Shown: positions 1-7,975 of the stretch, in pieces
Layout: the number at the start of each line of letters is the position of its first letter
Position numbering within the stretch: position 1 is the first letter of the stretch
Program-made: the position numbers and the translations under genes
NCBI RefSeq assembly: GCF_003205875.1
Contig: NZ_PUBZ01000136.1
Location: 1 to 64,000, forward strand
Length of the DNA: 64,000 nt
Direction: 5' to 3'
Origin: Herpetosiphon llansteffanensis
Lineage (GTDB): Bacteria; Chloroflexota; Chloroflexia; Chloroflexales; Herpetosiphonaceae
The notes under the pieces: model-generated
Database searches by the model: none
Seen by the model: only the letters and a program-made list of their open reading frames with translations
Told to the model about the DNA's origin: nothing

Positions 1-344
1 CCGAATGAACGCCCCTCGCCCGCGCACGGGAGAGGGGTTGGGGGTGAGGGGATCTGCCCTACGCAAAGCCAAAAAGTGCCTTTCCTGCACGCGGGCGAGG
101 GGGAGCACGCTGGTTTTCATCACTAATGCTGGGAGAACCACCGAATGAACGCCCCTCGCCCGCGCACGGGAGAGGGGTTGGGGGTGAGGGGATCTGCCCT
201 ACGCAAAGCCAAAAAGTGCCTTTCCTGCACGCGGGCGAGGGGGAGCACGCTGGTTTTCATCACTAATTCTGGTAGAACCACCGAATGAACGCCCCTCGCC
301 CGCGCACGGGAGAGGGGTTGGGTGAGGGGATCTTAACCCCGATC
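1..344. repeat. 140-bp tandem palindromic repeat, about 2.4 copies, open at left edge
   Basis: The sequence starting CCGAATGAACG at 1 recurs at 141 and 281, so the unit is 140 bp. Each unit has two GC-rich modules of opposite polarity: one begins CCCCTCGCCCGCG and the other ends CGCGGGCGAGGGG, so the unit can fold back on itself. Copies differ by a few bases (GGGGGTGAGG versus GGGTGAGG in copy three). The array reaches the window edge and may continue. The same unit family recurs at 29583-30141 and in shorter form at 19463, 22764 and 30832. No gene is supported inside it. Confidence 0.9.
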
Positions 345-392
345 CATTCTCAAGAGCGACGTTCGTGATGTGAGAATCCACGGCATTAGGCT

Positions 393-420
393 TTGACATT
401 TACCCATGGCCTCGTATAAT
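393..420 (+). promoter_or_regulatory. Consensus sigma-70-type promoter
   Basis: TTGACA at 393-398 and TATAAT at 415-420 are separated by 16 bp, a perfect match to both housekeeping hexamers. The expected transcription start is about base 427, exactly where an in-frame ATG of the downstream gene lies. This argues against the upstream ATG at 406, which sits between the two hexamers, and suggests a leaderless message. Confidence 0.75.
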
Positions 421-426
421 GCCTAC

Positions 427-1182
427 ATGCGACCTTCACGTTCAGCCCAACAGGCAGCCCCACCAGCAGCGATGGTTCATCTCTATCGTGGTTTGATGGA
501 TCGCGCAGTCACTTGGCGTTCACGCATCGACACGCCAACCAACTGGGCGGTGGCCATTACGGGCACGGTTGCCAGCTTTGTACTTGGCGATGCTGATCAT
601 CATCATGCGGTTGTGCTGCTGACGATTGTTTTTTGTATGGGCTTTTGGTTTATCGAAGCCCGTCGCTATCGCTACTACGATTTATGGGCCACATGGGTTC
701 GCATCCTCGAAACTGATTATTATGTGCCATTGCTTGGCCAAAATACCCTCGCGGTTGATCAATATTGGCATAAATTGCTGATAACCGACATGAACATGCC
801 CCACTTTAAGATTTCTACTGTCGAGGCGTTGGGGCGGCGTTTGCGCCATAACTACATGGCGATTTTTCTGTTTTTGCTGTTTATTTGGCTGCTTAAGCTG
901 ATGATCCATCCGCAGATTACCAATCGGCCATCGCTTGAAACCTTCATTTACGATGCCAGTTTGGGGCCGTTCGGTGGCAAATTGGTTATTTTATCGGTCT
1001 TAGGCTTCTATGCATGCTTGATTATCATGGCCCTGATTACAATTCCCCGCTGGGGTTCGCGCACCGAGATGGTGGGCCATGAACGGGTGTTACGCAAGCT
1101 CGCGCTGCCAGAAGCCATGCCAGTGGGTAAAGCCAAACGACGAGGAGGGCGACGTAAATCATATGGAAAAGCCCACGACTAA
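427..1182 (+). CDS. DUF2270-family integral membrane protein
   Basis: A 251-residue protein from ATG 427 (258 from ATG 406). It resembles the DUF2270 predicted membrane family: an N-terminal soluble stretch with MVHLYRGLMDRAVTWR and DTPTNWAV, two adjacent hydrophobic helices (about residues 42-80) followed by IEARRYRYYDLW, then a cytoplasmic section and two further helices, and a basic C-terminus (KAKRRGGRRKSYGKA). Function is unknown for the family. It overlaps the next gene by 20 bp, so the two are probably co-transcribed. I favour the start at 427 because a perfect promoter covers 393-420; neither start has a clear ribosome binding site. Confidence 0.75.
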   Translation: MRPSRSAQQAAPPAAMVHLYRGLMDRAVTWRSRIDTPTNWAVAITGTVASFVLGDADHHHAVVLLTIVFCMGFWFIEARRYRYYDLWATWVRILETDYYVPLLGQNTLAVDQYWHKLLITDMNMPHFKISTVEALGRRLRHNYMAIFLFLLFIWLLKLMIHPQITNRPSLETFIYDASLGPFGGKLVILSVLGFYACLIIMALITIPRWGSRTEMVGHERVLRKLALPEAMPVGKAKRRGGRRKSYGKAHD

Positions 1183-2602
1183 CCAGCCAACCGATCTCTG
1201 CATTATTATGCATGCTCACGCTCCGTTTGTGCGCCAACCTGGGCCTTCGAGCCATGGCGAGGAAGAGTTGCATGGCTTGATGGCCGATTGCTATATTCCG
1301 CTACTGCGCGGGCTCGCCGACCTGATTGAGCAAAACAAAGCGGTTAAAATGGGCTTGGCCATTAGCCCCATCCTCTTGCATCAATTGAATGATCCTGTGG
1401 TGCAAAAGCATATGTTGCATCATCTTGATGAAGCGATTGCTCAGGCAGAGCGCCGCCTCGAAGCTGCCAAGGGTGGCGATGAGCATAGCGCGTACTTGGC
1501 TCAATTTTATTTGCAATTGCACCAACGCACCCTACACGTGTTTGAAAAGCAGTGGAGCCGCAATATTGTGGCCATGACCCGCGAGTTGGTCGAGGCCGAA
1601 GCGCTCGAAGTGCTCGGCCATACCGCCACCTACCCTGTGCCCCATTTGTACGACCGGCCAACGCTGCGCACCCAAGTTGAAATTGGCACGATTGCCTTGA
1701 TGCACATGCTCGGCCAAACCCCAAGCGTGCTCTGGAGCGCCGAAGACCCAGTTACGCCCGAATGGGAGCAGATTCTCAAGCCGCTCGATATGCGGGCCTT
1801 GGTGGGTACTGCCAACCCCGAATTGCGTGGGCAGGCGCTTTCGTGGCTTTCCGAAGCCCGCCAAACAACCGTTATTACACCCGATCAACGCTTGTTGACG
1901 CATATTCGCTCGGTTGGTTTGGGCTATCCCGGCGATCCGTTATATCGCACGCCGATGGCAATTCCTTTGGATGATGGTATGTTCAGCCGTGATGGCAACG
2001 CGTATGATCCGTTTTATGCTTATGCCCGCGCTCGCCAGCATGCCCGCCATTTCACTGCGGTGCTAACTGAAACTGCCAGCAATGGCCAGCCGTTGGTGAT
2101 TGTGGCCGATATGGAATTGTTTGGCAGCGGTTGGTTTGAGGGTGGGTTGTGGCTGCGGACCTTGCTCGAAGAATTGCCAAGCCATTTTCGTTTGGTCACA
2201 CCAAGCACCTTGCTCAAACGGCATAAACCAAGTGTGGTTGTGCCACCGCAGCACTTTTCGGGGATTATTGATGGTCGTTTGAGCGCTGCTCATCGCCAAT
2301 TACAAGCTGCCGTGGCTGAATACCCACAGGCCTATGGCGACCGCGAACAGGTGCTCAACCAAGCGGCTCGTGAGTTTTTGCTGGCCCAATCGGGTGATTG
2401 GGATCGTTGGGTTGGTACGCCAGGCGCTGATTATGCGAATGCCCGCCGTAGCGACCACCTGCAAAAGTTCGATTGGCTGATGAATTTATTGCCGCATGAA
2501 ACCTTGCTGCCAGTTGCAGCACGTGAATTTGCTGCCTTGCAAGAACGCGACAATCCTTTTCCCACCCTGAATTATCGTTTGTTTGGGGATTTTGAACGAT
2601 GA
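1163..2602 (+). CDS. Glycoside hydrolase family 57-like protein
   Basis: A 479-residue protein of the GH57/DUF1957 type (alpha-glucan branching enzymes and amylases). The N-terminal strand carries IIMHAHAPFVRQPG, the family's HAHxPYV-like motif. A WSAED segment (about residue 194) sits where the catalytic glutamate (WLPECxY) is normally found, and VADMELFGSGWFEGG (about residues 312-326) matches the family's DxELFGHWWFEG with D and E retained but HW replaced by SG. GYPGDPLYR is also family-like. The substrate pocket therefore looks altered and activity is uncertain. The start ATG 1163 lies 13 bp after AGGAGGG. It lies between a DUF2270 gene and a PP2C-like gene in one operon. Confidence 0.75.
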   Translation: MEKPTTNQPTDLCIIMHAHAPFVRQPGPSSHGEEELHGLMADCYIPLLRGLADLIEQNKAVKMGLAISPILLHQLNDPVVQKHMLHHLDEAIAQAERRLEAAKGGDEHSAYLAQFYLQLHQRTLHVFEKQWSRNIVAMTRELVEAEALEVLGHTATYPVPHLYDRPTLRTQVEIGTIALMHMLGQTPSVLWSAEDPVTPEWEQILKPLDMRALVGTANPELRGQALSWLSEARQTTVITPDQRLLTHIRSVGLGYPGDPLYRTPMAIPLDDGMFSRDGNAYDPFYAYARARQHARHFTAVLTETASNGQPLVIVADMELFGSGWFEGGLWLRTLLEELPSHFRLVTPSTLLKRHKPSVVVPPQHFSGIIDGRLSAAHRQLQAAVAEYPQAYGDREQVLNQAAREFLLAQSGDWDRWVGTPGADYANARRSDHLQKFDWLMNLLPHETLLPVAAREFAALQERDNPFPTLNYRLFGDFER

Positions 2603-3402
2603 CAACCTACACTTGGCTTGGCCACAACCAGCCACATCTTGATACCATGTTCGTTCATGACCTTGGCTCGATGGTTTTTGCCAGTTTTGGCGGCGTAACT
2701 GCTCAAGGCGCACACAAAAACGAAGATGCCGCCGCGATCTTTATCGATCCTGCTGGCGCATGGGAATTGGCGCTGGTGATCGATGCTCATCATTCGGCCC
2801 AAAGTGCACAACTGATTTTGCAAACGGTGGTTGAAGCCGAAAGCCAATTGCGCGATTGCTTGAACCAGCCCTTGAATCAAGCCTTTTTTAGCCTTGATCG
2901 GGCTTTGCTCGATTTATTTCGCAGCAATAGCTTTCGGGCGCAGGCTGCCACAATTCAAGGCGAAGCGTCGTGCCTGTTTGTGGCGCGCAAAGATGAATAT
3001 GTGTGGTATTGGGCGGTTGGCGATTGCATTGGCTATATTTTTCACCCCAGCATTGCGCGGCTTGGCGAGATGCAGCTCAATCAACGGCGCTTCTACGAAT
3101 GGATTGGCAATGTCAATACCTGGGATGGCGTGTTGCCCTCGTATTCCACTGGCATTCGTTTGCTGCAACCTGGCCTTACCACGCTGATGCTGACCACCGA
3201 TGGCTTGTTAGAGTGCGGCAAGCGCCCATTTGAACAACCAACTACCTTGTATAACACCGTTTGTTGGCAACACCAAACGTTGCCTCGCGCCGCTCGGGCC
3301 TTGCTCGAACGCGTGCAAACCGAAGGCGGTCGCGATAGTGCAACCGTCATTTTGTGGCAGTTCGATAGCACATGGGCTGGAATGAATCGCGACTTCCGCT
3401 AA
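2599..3402 (+). CDS. PP2C-like serine/threonine phosphatase domain protein
   Basis: A 267-residue soluble protein. Motifs follow the PPM/PP2C order: GAHKNEDAAAIFI (normally RxxNED), LALVIDAHHSAQSA (normally the metal-binding DGxGG), a central WAVGDCIGYIF (GDSR-like), LMLTTDGLLE, and a terminal GGRDSATVILWQF. The DGHGG motif is changed to DAHHS, so one metal ligand is kept but the glycines are lost; a regulatory or divergent phosphatase is possible. The ATG overlaps the stop of the GH57-like gene (ATGA), indicating translational coupling. Its 3' end overlaps the convergent methyltransferase gene by 56 bp. Confidence 0.7.
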   Translation: MTTYTWLGHNQPHLDTMFVHDLGSMVFASFGGVTAQGAHKNEDAAAIFIDPAGAWELALVIDAHHSAQSAQLILQTVVEAESQLRDCLNQPLNQAFFSLDRALLDLFRSNSFRAQAATIQGEASCLFVARKDEYVWYWAVGDCIGYIFHPSIARLGEMQLNQRRFYEWIGNVNTWDGVLPSYSTGIRLLQPGLTTLMLTTDGLLECGKRPFEQPTTLYNTVCWQHQTLPRAARALLERVQTEGGRDSATVILWQFDSTWAGMNRDFR

Positions 3403-4099
3403 ACAAATGTGCCAAGCCACCCCAGATTGCCTGATGCTCGATGAGCAAGCCAGCTTGCTTGAAGGCTTGTAGGACATGCTTTCCTGTGCCAAAATGCTGA
3501 GCCAATGGCGCAAGCTGACGGTAAGGAAAGCTCGGTGCTCCCAAACCACGCGCCAACAATGGTAGAACCGTTTGTAAATACATGTGGCCCAAACTGCCCA
3601 CCCATGAATTGCCTGTGCCAATCTCAATCAAGCTAAACCGCCCATCTGGCCGTAGCAAACGCCGAATTTCGCCAGCAAAACGCACCAATTCGCTATAACA
3701 AAACGTTTTTAATCCAAAACAACAGACTACCCGATCAAGGCTTTGGCTAGGGAGTCTGTTGGCAAAAATATCACAATTGTGTACTTCAATTCGCTCAAGC
3801 CAAATTGGGTGCTTCAAGGGTTGCGCTACCAGATCAAGTGCAATTAACGAGCCGCGTCCTTGTAATGCTTGCTCCAGCCATGGCCAAGCCTCGCCGCCGC
3901 CACACAGCAAATCGCCAACAACCATGCCTGGCTGAATCTGTGCCGTGGCGATACACCGTTTACGCCAAGCATTGATAATGCCCAAACTACCGAGCGAACT
4001 AACCTGATCGTATGAGGGAGCCATTTGTTCAAACAGGGCTTGTAAATCGCTGTTATCAAATTGATCGGCTAAGCCATAGTTGGGTGCTGAAATCATCAT
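3347..4099 (-). CDS. UbiE/COQ5-type SAM-dependent methyltransferase
   Basis: A 250-residue class I methyltransferase. FEQMAPSYDQVSSLGSLG is typical of the N-terminus of UbiE-like enzymes; GDLLCGGGEAWPWLE is the SAM-binding motif I, and LRPDGRFSLIEIG corresponds to motif III. The RBS GAGG precedes the ATG by 5 bp. The usual family end (WGGLAHLF) is followed by about 17 extra residues encoded antisense to the end of the PP2C-like gene, so the original stop may have been lost. The substrate cannot be told from sequence; there are no quinone genes adjacent. Confidence 0.75.
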   Translation of the reverse strand: MMISAPNYGLADQFDNSDLQALFEQMAPSYDQVSSLGSLGIINAWRKRCIATAQIQPGMVVGDLLCGGGEAWPWLEQALQGRGSLIALDLVAQPLKHPIWLERIEVHNCDIFANRLPSQSLDRVVCCFGLKTFCYSELVRFAGEIRRLLRPDGRFSLIEIGTGNSWVGSLGHMYLQTVLPLLARGLGAPSFPYRQLAPLAQHFGTGKHVLQAFKQAGLLIEHQAIWGGLAHLFSGSRDSFQPMCYRTATK

Positions 4100-4157
4100 G
4101 GAAACCTCACAAATATCTGCTTGGTATCCACGATAACGCTATGATGTTACACGAATG

Positions 4158-4928
4158 TTACAAGGCCTCGTTGGCCAAACGTTCGATCAAGTTGCGCATG
4201 CTGGCATCAACCTGGGTATGTTGGGCCAAAAATTCGACAATTGCCAAAGCCGAAGCTGGGCTGTGTTGATAGCCTTGTACCCATGCGGCCAGCAACGGCT
4301 TCAAATTCGGCAACCGTTGCTCGATGCGGCGTTCATTGGCAAACACATCGCCAGCAGTAAGCCCAAATTGCGGCCAAGTGCCAATTAATTCCAGCACCCG
4401 ATCGACCGCAAAATGTTGGATAAAGCGCTGAGCAGAAAGCCACTCACCGCGCTGATAGCGACACAAACCAACATACAAACAGGTCAATGCTTCGCCCAAC
4501 AACCACGCGGGCTGCTGCCGATTGGGCGTTGGTAGCGCGAGTTGCGGCAAGGCAATCGCCGCATCAACATGGGCTGCTTTCCAAATAATCTGGCCTGGCG
4601 CAAAGGGAATATTGGGCAATTCTGCTGGCTCGAACACCGCAAACTCACAAAAAATCTCGTCGCTATAGAGCAGTTTATAGCCATCGACGGTATTCTGAAA
4701 AGCATAACTAATCGGTTGAATCGCCGCCAGCCAACCAAGATCATTGAGAAAAGAGGCTTTGCTGCCAGCCTCAACGATGGCAAAAAAATCGAGATCCGAC
4801 CATTGATCAAGTCGTTCGCGTTCCAAGCCAACCGAGCCAAGCCCGATTAAGGCTAAACCATGGCCACTGGCGGCAAGCGCTTGACCAATCGCAGCTACGC
4901 GATCTAAAAGTTGTTGGGGAGTAGGCAT
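4158..4928 (-). CDS. Nucleotidyltransferase-fold protein
   Basis: A 256-residue protein. The N-terminal part has LALIGLGSVGLERERLDQWSDLDFFAIV in pieces matching the Pol-beta-type nucleotidyltransferase signature GS..(R)..SDxD; the metal-binding acidic pair is SDLDFF at about residues 44-49. The remaining residues are helical with no second recognisable domain. This resembles aminoglycoside- or lincosamide-type nucleotidyltransferases only at fold level, and resistance should not be assumed. GGAGG lies 6 bp before the ATG. It is probably co-transcribed with the GT-C-type gene upstream. Confidence 0.6.
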   Translation of the reverse strand: MPTPQQLLDRVAAIGQALAASGHGLALIGLGSVGLERERLDQWSDLDFFAIVEAGSKASFLNDLGWLAAIQPISYAFQNTVDGYKLLYSDEIFCEFAVFEPAELPNIPFAPGQIIWKAAHVDAAIALPQLALPTPNRQQPAWLLGEALTCLYVGLCRYQRGEWLSAQRFIQHFAVDRVLELIGTWPQFGLTAGDVFANERRIEQRLPNLKPLLAAWVQGYQHSPASALAIVEFLAQHTQVDASMRNLIERLANEAL

Positions 4929-4947
4929 GGCGCGCCTCCATCAATGC

Positions 4948-6273
4948 TTAACGTTTCTGATAAATAATCATGCGATCAGGAATGCTGTGCAGTTGCTGCC
5001 ATTGGCTTTGATCGCGAAAGCCATCTGCTGGCCAACCCATGCGCGCTGAATAATGCTGATCCCACACGACCAACGTGCCAGAGGCCATTGTTTCGAGCTT
5101 GGGCACGCTCCACCAAAGTTTATTGGGTGCTTGCAGCGGTAATTTTTGAAAATAGTAAAACCAGACATGGGTTGCATAGACAGGTTGCGCTTGCGGTTGG
5201 TTTTGGGCAATCCAACGCTGGGCTTCAAGGCTCGCTTGGGCCTCAAGATCAACCGGAATCGGACGCAATTTGGCGGGCAAACTCAACGCAACCAGCACAA
5301 ACACTGCTACCAACGGCCAGAAAATTTGAGCTGGGCCAACCCAACGGCTGAGCGCAGTTTGCACAATTTCAAGGCCTTGGGTTGCCCATACTGCAACCAC
5401 AAAGGCGAATGGAAGCAGGAAATAACTATAGCCCCCAGAGGCAAACAAGCCAAAGCGATAGATCACCACGTGGCTCAGCACATAGACCACGCTGGGCCAA
5501 ACAACGACCCAAACGTGGCGCTTACGCCAGCTCCAAGCTGCTGTGGCAACCACCAAAACGACTAATGGCCAACCAATGCCTGCCAATAAATCGGGGCCAA
5601 AGTGCCACCACGTGCCTGAGCCATAGAAATCGGTTGGTTTTGGCTCGAAAAAAATCATCCACGGTCGATTGCCAAGCACCAGCCAACACAGCCCATAATA
5701 AACCAGCATGGGCAAGCCACTAAGCAAGCCTGAGCGCCAATCTCGCTGGGCTAGCCGATATAGCCCCCAAAGCCCAAGCAGCAATAAGCCTTCGTGGCGC
5801 ATTAATGGCAAACACCCAATTGCCAGCGCTGCCCAAAGCCAACGTCGATTAAGGCTAGCATAGGCAGCCAAACCCAAACAAACAGCATAGGGCAAGACGG
5901 TTGTCGCATAGGCAAATTGGCTGACCCACGGCTGAAGATAGACAAACAATGGCACAAGATACCAATAGCGCATGCCTACTTGGCGCGCAATCAACAGATA
6001 AAGCCCAACGGTTAGCGCGGTCATGAGCACTGCAAAGGCGCGAGCGACATACAGGCCACCAAGGGCTGCTGGCATATAAAAAAGCGTGTTGCCAAAGCGG
6101 CCCCAGGTATCCAAGACAAAGGCTGGCTGCTGCCAAGCCCGTTGCGAGATTACAATATGGCCAACTTCATCTTGCACAATCGTGCTCAGTGGCGAAAAAT
6201 AGGCCAGCATGCCAATCCATACTGAACCAAGCACAATCAGGATGCCACTTATCAGCCAATAGCGCCGCTGCAT
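4948..6273 (-). CDS. Multi-spanning membrane protein, GT-C-type glycosyltransferase fold
   Basis: A 441-residue protein with about 9-10 hydrophobic segments. The first extracytoplasmic loop contains VQDEVGHIVISQRAW; an acidic DE pair in this loop is characteristic of GT-C enzymes (PMT/GT39/ArnT type) that use polyprenyl-phosphate sugars. A soluble C-terminal domain of about 110 residues follows (from SLPAKLRPIPVDLE). The start was placed at the ATG 7 bp after GGAGGAG rather than at an upstream TTG. The acceptor is unknown. An upstream TGCTACCAT (about 6311-6319, minus strand) could be an extended -10. Confidence 0.6.
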   Translation of the reverse strand: MQRRYWLISGILIVLGSVWIGMLAYFSPLSTIVQDEVGHIVISQRAWQQPAFVLDTWGRFGNTLFYMPAALGGLYVARAFAVLMTALTVGLYLLIARQVGMRYWYLVPLFVYLQPWVSQFAYATTVLPYAVCLGLAAYASLNRRWLWAALAIGCLPLMRHEGLLLLGLWGLYRLAQRDWRSGLLSGLPMLVYYGLCWLVLGNRPWMIFFEPKPTDFYGSGTWWHFGPDLLAGIGWPLVVLVVATAAWSWRKRHVWVVVWPSVVYVLSHVVIYRFGLFASGGYSYFLLPFAFVVAVWATQGLEIVQTALSRWVGPAQIFWPLVAVFVLVALSLPAKLRPIPVDLEAQASLEAQRWIAQNQPQAQPVYATHVWFYYFQKLPLQAPNKLWWSVPKLETMASGTLVVWDQHYSARMGWPADGFRDQSQWQQLHSIPDRMIIYQKR

Positions 6274-6418
6274 ACAACACTCCTCCAATTTTGGGCGATT
6301 CAGCCTCGTATGGTAGCATACAAGTCAGCCCTAAGCCGCATAATAATTGTGTCGCTGTATGTCACAATGCTGCTGTTTACTAACAACCGCATTGCATGTC
6401 GTCAAGCAAGGAGGGTTT

Positions 6419-6886
6419 ATGCCCAGCTATCAGCTTGCCCAACTCAATATTGGCACAATCAAAGCACCCTTAGATAGCCCATTGATGGCCGATTTTACCA
6501 ATAATTTGGATCGGATTAATGCCTTAGCTGAGGTGAGCGATGGCTTTGTTTGGCGCTTGAAAGACGATACGGGCAATGCGACTGATTATCGCCCCCTCGA
6601 CCCGCTGACGATTGTCAATATGTCTGTTTGGCGCGACCTTGATGCCTTGATGCAGTATGTATATAAATCGGAGCATGTGGCGATTATGCGGCGGCGCAGA
6701 GAGTGGTTCGAACGCATGGATACCGCTTTTATGGTACTCTGGTGGGTTCCGGTAGGCCACGAACCAACGGTTGCTGAAGCCCTTGAGCGCTTGGAGTATT
6801 TACGCGCCAATGGCGAAAGCAGTGCTGCGTTTAGTTTTCGTAAGCCATTTGCCGCGCCCGACCAACAGCTTGTAGCCGAGGCTTAA
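6419..6886 (+). CDS. DUF3291 family protein
   Basis: A 155-residue soluble protein. YQLAQLNIGTIKAPLDSPLM, then NLDRINALAEVSDGFVWRL, and a C-terminal RREWFERMD..MVLWWVPVGHEPTVAEALERL match the DUF3291 family, which has an antibiotic-biosynthesis-monooxygenase-like (dimeric alpha-beta barrel) fold. Function is not established. A good RBS (AAGGAGG) precedes ATG 6419 by 4-5 bp, so the reading frame upstream (from TTG/GTG codons) is not used. The next gene begins 3 bp after its stop, so the two form an operon. Confidence 0.8.
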   Translation: MPSYQLAQLNIGTIKAPLDSPLMADFTNNLDRINALAEVSDGFVWRLKDDTGNATDYRPLDPLTIVNMSVWRDLDALMQYVYKSEHVAIMRRRREWFERMDTAFMVLWWVPVGHEPTVAEALERLEYLRANGESSAAFSFRKPFAAPDQQLVAEA

Positions 6887-6889
6887 TCA

Positions 6890-7363
6890 ATGCCTGAACT
6901 GTCGTTACGCCCAGTTGAAGAGTCCGATCTGGCTAGCTTTTTCGCGCAGCAACAAGATCCAGTGGCGATTCACATGGCTGCCTTTACTGCCAAAGATCCC
7001 AGCGATTATGCTGCGTTTCAGGCGCATTGGCAAAAAATTATGGCTGATAGTAGCATCATCAAGCGGGCAATTATCTGGGATAATCAACTGATTGGCCAGA
7101 TTGCCCAATTTGAACAATTTGGCGAGCCAGAAGTGACCTATTGGCTCGATCGGCGCTATTGGGGCCAAGGTCTGGCTAGCCAAGCCCTGCAAGTATTGCT
7201 CAACGAAATAAGGCTGCGGCCATTGTTTGCTCGCGTCGCCCAAGATAATCATGGCTCGCTCAAGGTCTTGACCAAAGCTGGCTTTCAGATTATTGGCGAA
7301 GATTCGGGCTTTGCCAATGGTCGTGGTTGCGACGTAGCCGAATATGTGCTGCGGCTCGATTGA
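6890..7363 (+). CDS. GNAT family N-acetyltransferase (RimJ/RimL-like)
   Basis: A 157-residue protein. LSLRPVEESDLASFF is the usual beta-1/alpha-1 start of RimJ/RimL-type acetyltransferases; YWLDRRYWGQGLASQALQ carries the acetyl-CoA pyrophosphate-binding motif (R/Q-x-x-G-x-G/A as YWGQGLAS), and VAQDNHGSLKVLTKAGFQ is the conserved N..S...L.K.GF segment. The acceptor is unknown. It starts 3 bp downstream of the DUF3291 gene stop. Confidence 0.9.
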   Translation: MPELSLRPVEESDLASFFAQQQDPVAIHMAAFTAKDPSDYAAFQAHWQKIMADSSIIKRAIIWDNQLIGQIAQFEQFGEPEVTYWLDRRYWGQGLASQALQVLLNEIRLRPLFARVAQDNHGSLKVLTKAGFQIIGEDSGFANGRGCDVAEYVLRLD

Positions 7364-7415
7364 TCCACCCTACGTCCGAGTTGGTAAGAGTTTGTTTTTT
7401 TAGGAGGATAACGCA

Positions 7416-7922
7416 ATGACTCAATCACCAATGCCACCCCAAGGCAGCTACCAATTGCCACCCCAAGGCAATTATCAAATGCCAACCAATCAGCAAGCTA
7501 CCGGCAGCAAAGCCAAGGCACTCTTGATTGGATTAGGAGCACTCGTTTTAGGCGCAATTGCTTGGGGCTTATTGGCCTACTTTACCGATAAAATCTTCTT
7601 CTATGTTGCTATTTTGATTGGGATGGGGATTTCCTATGCCATGATTTCACCCTTTCGCAAGCCTGTTTCAAAATCTATCCTTTTTTCCTTGGTTGTGCCA
7701 GCAATTCTTTTTACCTTGTTGTCGTTGGAATTAGGCAACCTCATTTCATTTATCCTCACGTTTCAACGTGATTTTGATATTCCATTGAGTAAGTCTATTT
7801 CGCCGGCATTCGATTTTTTCTTCAGTAAACTATGGTTACAAAGCAAAGAAAATATTTTGACAATCGTCTTTGGGGTCTTAGGGGCTGGTTTAGGCTTCTA
7901 CAATACCTTGAAACGCTCGTAA
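7416..7922 (+). CDS. Small membrane protein with Gln/Pro-rich N-terminal repeats
   Basis: A 168-residue protein not recognised as a named family. Residues 5-22 contain the imperfect repeats PPQGSYQL and PPQGNYQM, followed by a short polar linker and about four hydrophobic helices (ALLIGLGALVLGAIAWGLLAY; FFYVAILIGMGISYAMI; ILFSLVVPAILFTLL; NILTIVFGVLGAGLGF). The RBS AGGAGG lies 7 bp before the ATG. The N-terminal repeat plus membrane module resembles disordered cytosolic tails seen in many bacterial membrane proteins, but no function can be assigned. Confidence 0.75.
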   Translation: MTQSPMPPQGSYQLPPQGNYQMPTNQQATGSKAKALLIGLGALVLGAIAWGLLAYFTDKIFFYVAILIGMGISYAMISPFRKPVSKSILFSLVVPAILFTLLSLELGNLISFILTFQRDFDIPLSKSISPAFDFFFSKLWLQSKENILTIVFGVLGAGLGFYNTLKRS

Positions 7923-7933
7923 GCTTAACGTAT

Positions 7934-7965
7934 AAGGCGGGGCTGGTTTGATCCAGCCCCGCCTT
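7934..7965. terminator. Hairpin terminator between convergent genes
   Basis: AAGGCGGGGCTGG (7934-7946) pairs perfectly with CCAGCCCCGCCTT (7953-7965) around a 6-base loop. It lies between the membrane-protein gene (+) and pepF (-) and can serve both. T-tracts are short on either side. Confidence 0.8.
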
Positions 7966-7975
7966 GGTATTTAAC

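Noticed and set aside
1..344. CRISPR-like appearance of the repeats at 1-344 and 29583-30141
   Set aside because: The repeated unit is 140 bp with inverted arms and nearly identical spacers; there are no short repeats with unique spacers and no cas genes.
199..399. 66-residue minus-strand reading frame in the left repeat
   Set aside because: It runs through palindromic repeat sequence that recurs elsewhere without an open frame; no RBS.
682..1273. Minus-strand frames beneath the DUF2270 and GH57-like genes
   Set aside because: They lie antisense to well-supported genes and show no recognisable domains.
4158..4928. Antibiotic nucleotidyltransferase (resistance gene)
   Set aside because: Only the general nucleotidyltransferase signature is visible; family-level resistance motifs were not recognised.
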